DNA of 22,329 nt from a virus. The notes under the pieces were generated by a model that ran no database searches, was not told the DNA's origin, and saw nothing but the letters and a program-made list of their open reading frames with translations. A program made the position numbers and the translations under genes. Shown piece by piece: positions 21,758 through 22,329 of this stretch (position 1 is its first letter; every line of letters begins with the position of its first letter). The stretch covers positions 1 to 22,329 of the IMG/VR virus record IMGVR_UViG_3300032322_002047. One strand, given 5' to 3'.

Positions 21758-22329
21758 ATGGCTCGCTATCTAAGAGAACATCTAAGCTTCACTCAGGCAA
21801 GAGCAGAAATCTTGTCTGAGGAAGCCGCGGATGGATCTGGCAAGAACCTGTACCTCAAAGGCATTTGCATTGAGGGCGGTGTTCGCAATGCCAACGAACG
21901 AGTATATCCTGTCAACGAAATAGCCAAGGCAGTGGACACCATCAACGAACAGATCACCACTGGTCACAGTGTTTTGGGAGAAGTAGATCACCCCGAAGAC
22001 TTGAAGATCAACCTGGATCGTGTGAGTCACATGATTGAAAAAATGTGGATGGACGGTCCTGCTGGATATGGAAAATTAAAGATATTGCCCACACCCATGG
22101 GCGAGCTGGTCAAGACCATGCTCACTAGCGGTGTGAAATTAGGTGTTAGCAGTCGTGGCAGCGGTAACGTCAACGACGCCAACGGACATGTCAGTGATTT
22201 TGAAATCGTCACTGTAGATGTGGTTGCTCAGCCCAGCGCCCCCAATGCATATCCCACAGCAATCTACGAAGGCCTGTTAAATCATGCCGGCGGAGCTAGA
22301 CTGTTGGAAATGTTCAAGGACCCAGCCAA
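21758..22329 (+). CDS. 21: Prohead core scaffold and protease, gp21-like (C-terminus beyond window)
   Basis: 190 codons from ATG 21758, open to the window end. KGICIEGGVRNANERVYPVN (about 34-53), LGEVDHPEDLKINLDRVSH (73-91, containing the catalytic His in DHPE), KLGVSSRGSG (126-135, containing the catalytic Ser) and DFEIVTVDVVAQPSAPNAYP (about 147-166) are the signature of the T4 prohead protease family (peptidase S80). It matures the head by cleaving core and shell proteins after assembly. The partner core protein precedes it by 9 bases, and the scaffold and major capsid genes are expected after the window end. T4 gp21 is 212 residues, so only the C-terminal end is missing. Confidence 0.93.
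   Translation, partial: MARYLREHLSFTQARAEILSEEAADGSGKNLYLKGICIEGGVRNANERVYPVNEIAKAVDTINEQITTGHSVLGEVDHPEDLKINLDRVSHMIEKMWMDGPAGYGKLKILPTPMGELVKTMLTSGVKLGVSSRGSGNVNDANGHVSDFEIVTVDVVAQPSAPNAYPTAIYEGLLNHAGGARLLEMFKDPA

Overview
The window is a piece of a tailed-phage genome (a T4-superfamily myovirus). It shows this through a late sigma factor of the gp55 type, the gp47/gp46 recombination nuclease pair, a gp53-type baseplate wedge protein, a T4_baseplate (gp26-type) protein, a gp20-type portal, a prohead-core gene and a gp21-type prohead protease, in arrangements partly known from T4 and marine T4-like phages. The gp55 C-terminal half reads more like cyanophage and other marine or freshwater T4-like gp55 than coliphage T4. 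The host cannot be named from this sequence. No tRNA genes, CRISPR arrays or insertion sequences were seen.

Layout. (1) 1-3467, minus strand: four tightly coupled virion genes (baseplate/tail), reading leftward from a TAAATA late-promoter-like element. (2) 3468-3577: a divergent control region with a near-consensus sigma70 promoter overlapping a late-type element in front of gp55. (3) 3578-10365, plus: gp55, gp47 and gp46, with a 3 kb AT-rich four-gene cassette wedged between gp47 and gp46 (two sulfotransferase-like proteins, a radical SAM protein and an SGNH-like protein). (4) 10386-13543, plus: a second AT-rich accessory block (radical SAM/SPASM-like protein, short-chain dehydrogenase, GIY-YIG nuclease, a third sulfotransferase-like protein). 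(5) 13544-13970: a 427-base gene-free interval packed with hairpins, including a GNRA-capped one, best read as an unknown large structured RNA. (6) 13971-16292, minus: an operon of a gp26-type baseplate/tail chaperone-like protein with a canonical T TTT TTC slippery site that would join it by -1 frameshift to a second small frame, then three small accessory proteins. (7) 16336-22329, plus: tape-measure-like protein with a cell-wall-hydrolase-like domain, portal, a 56-residue HNH protein, a small gp67-position protein, an acidic prohead-core protein and the prohead protease (cut by the window end).

How it works together, as inference: host RNA polymerase could make gp55 early from the sigma70 promoter. 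gp55, with the sliding clamp, would then direct polymerase to TAAATA elements in front of the virion genes. gp46/gp47 would process DNA ends for recombination-dependent replication. The head genes on the right build the portal-nucleated prohead core and its protease. The minus-strand operon and the tape measure belong to tail assembly. The radical SAM/sulfotransferase/SDR/SGNH genes look like an auxiliary small-molecule or surface-modification cassette whose substrate cannot be read from sequence. The most noteworthy items are the structured RNA, the predicted frameshift and the accessory cassette.
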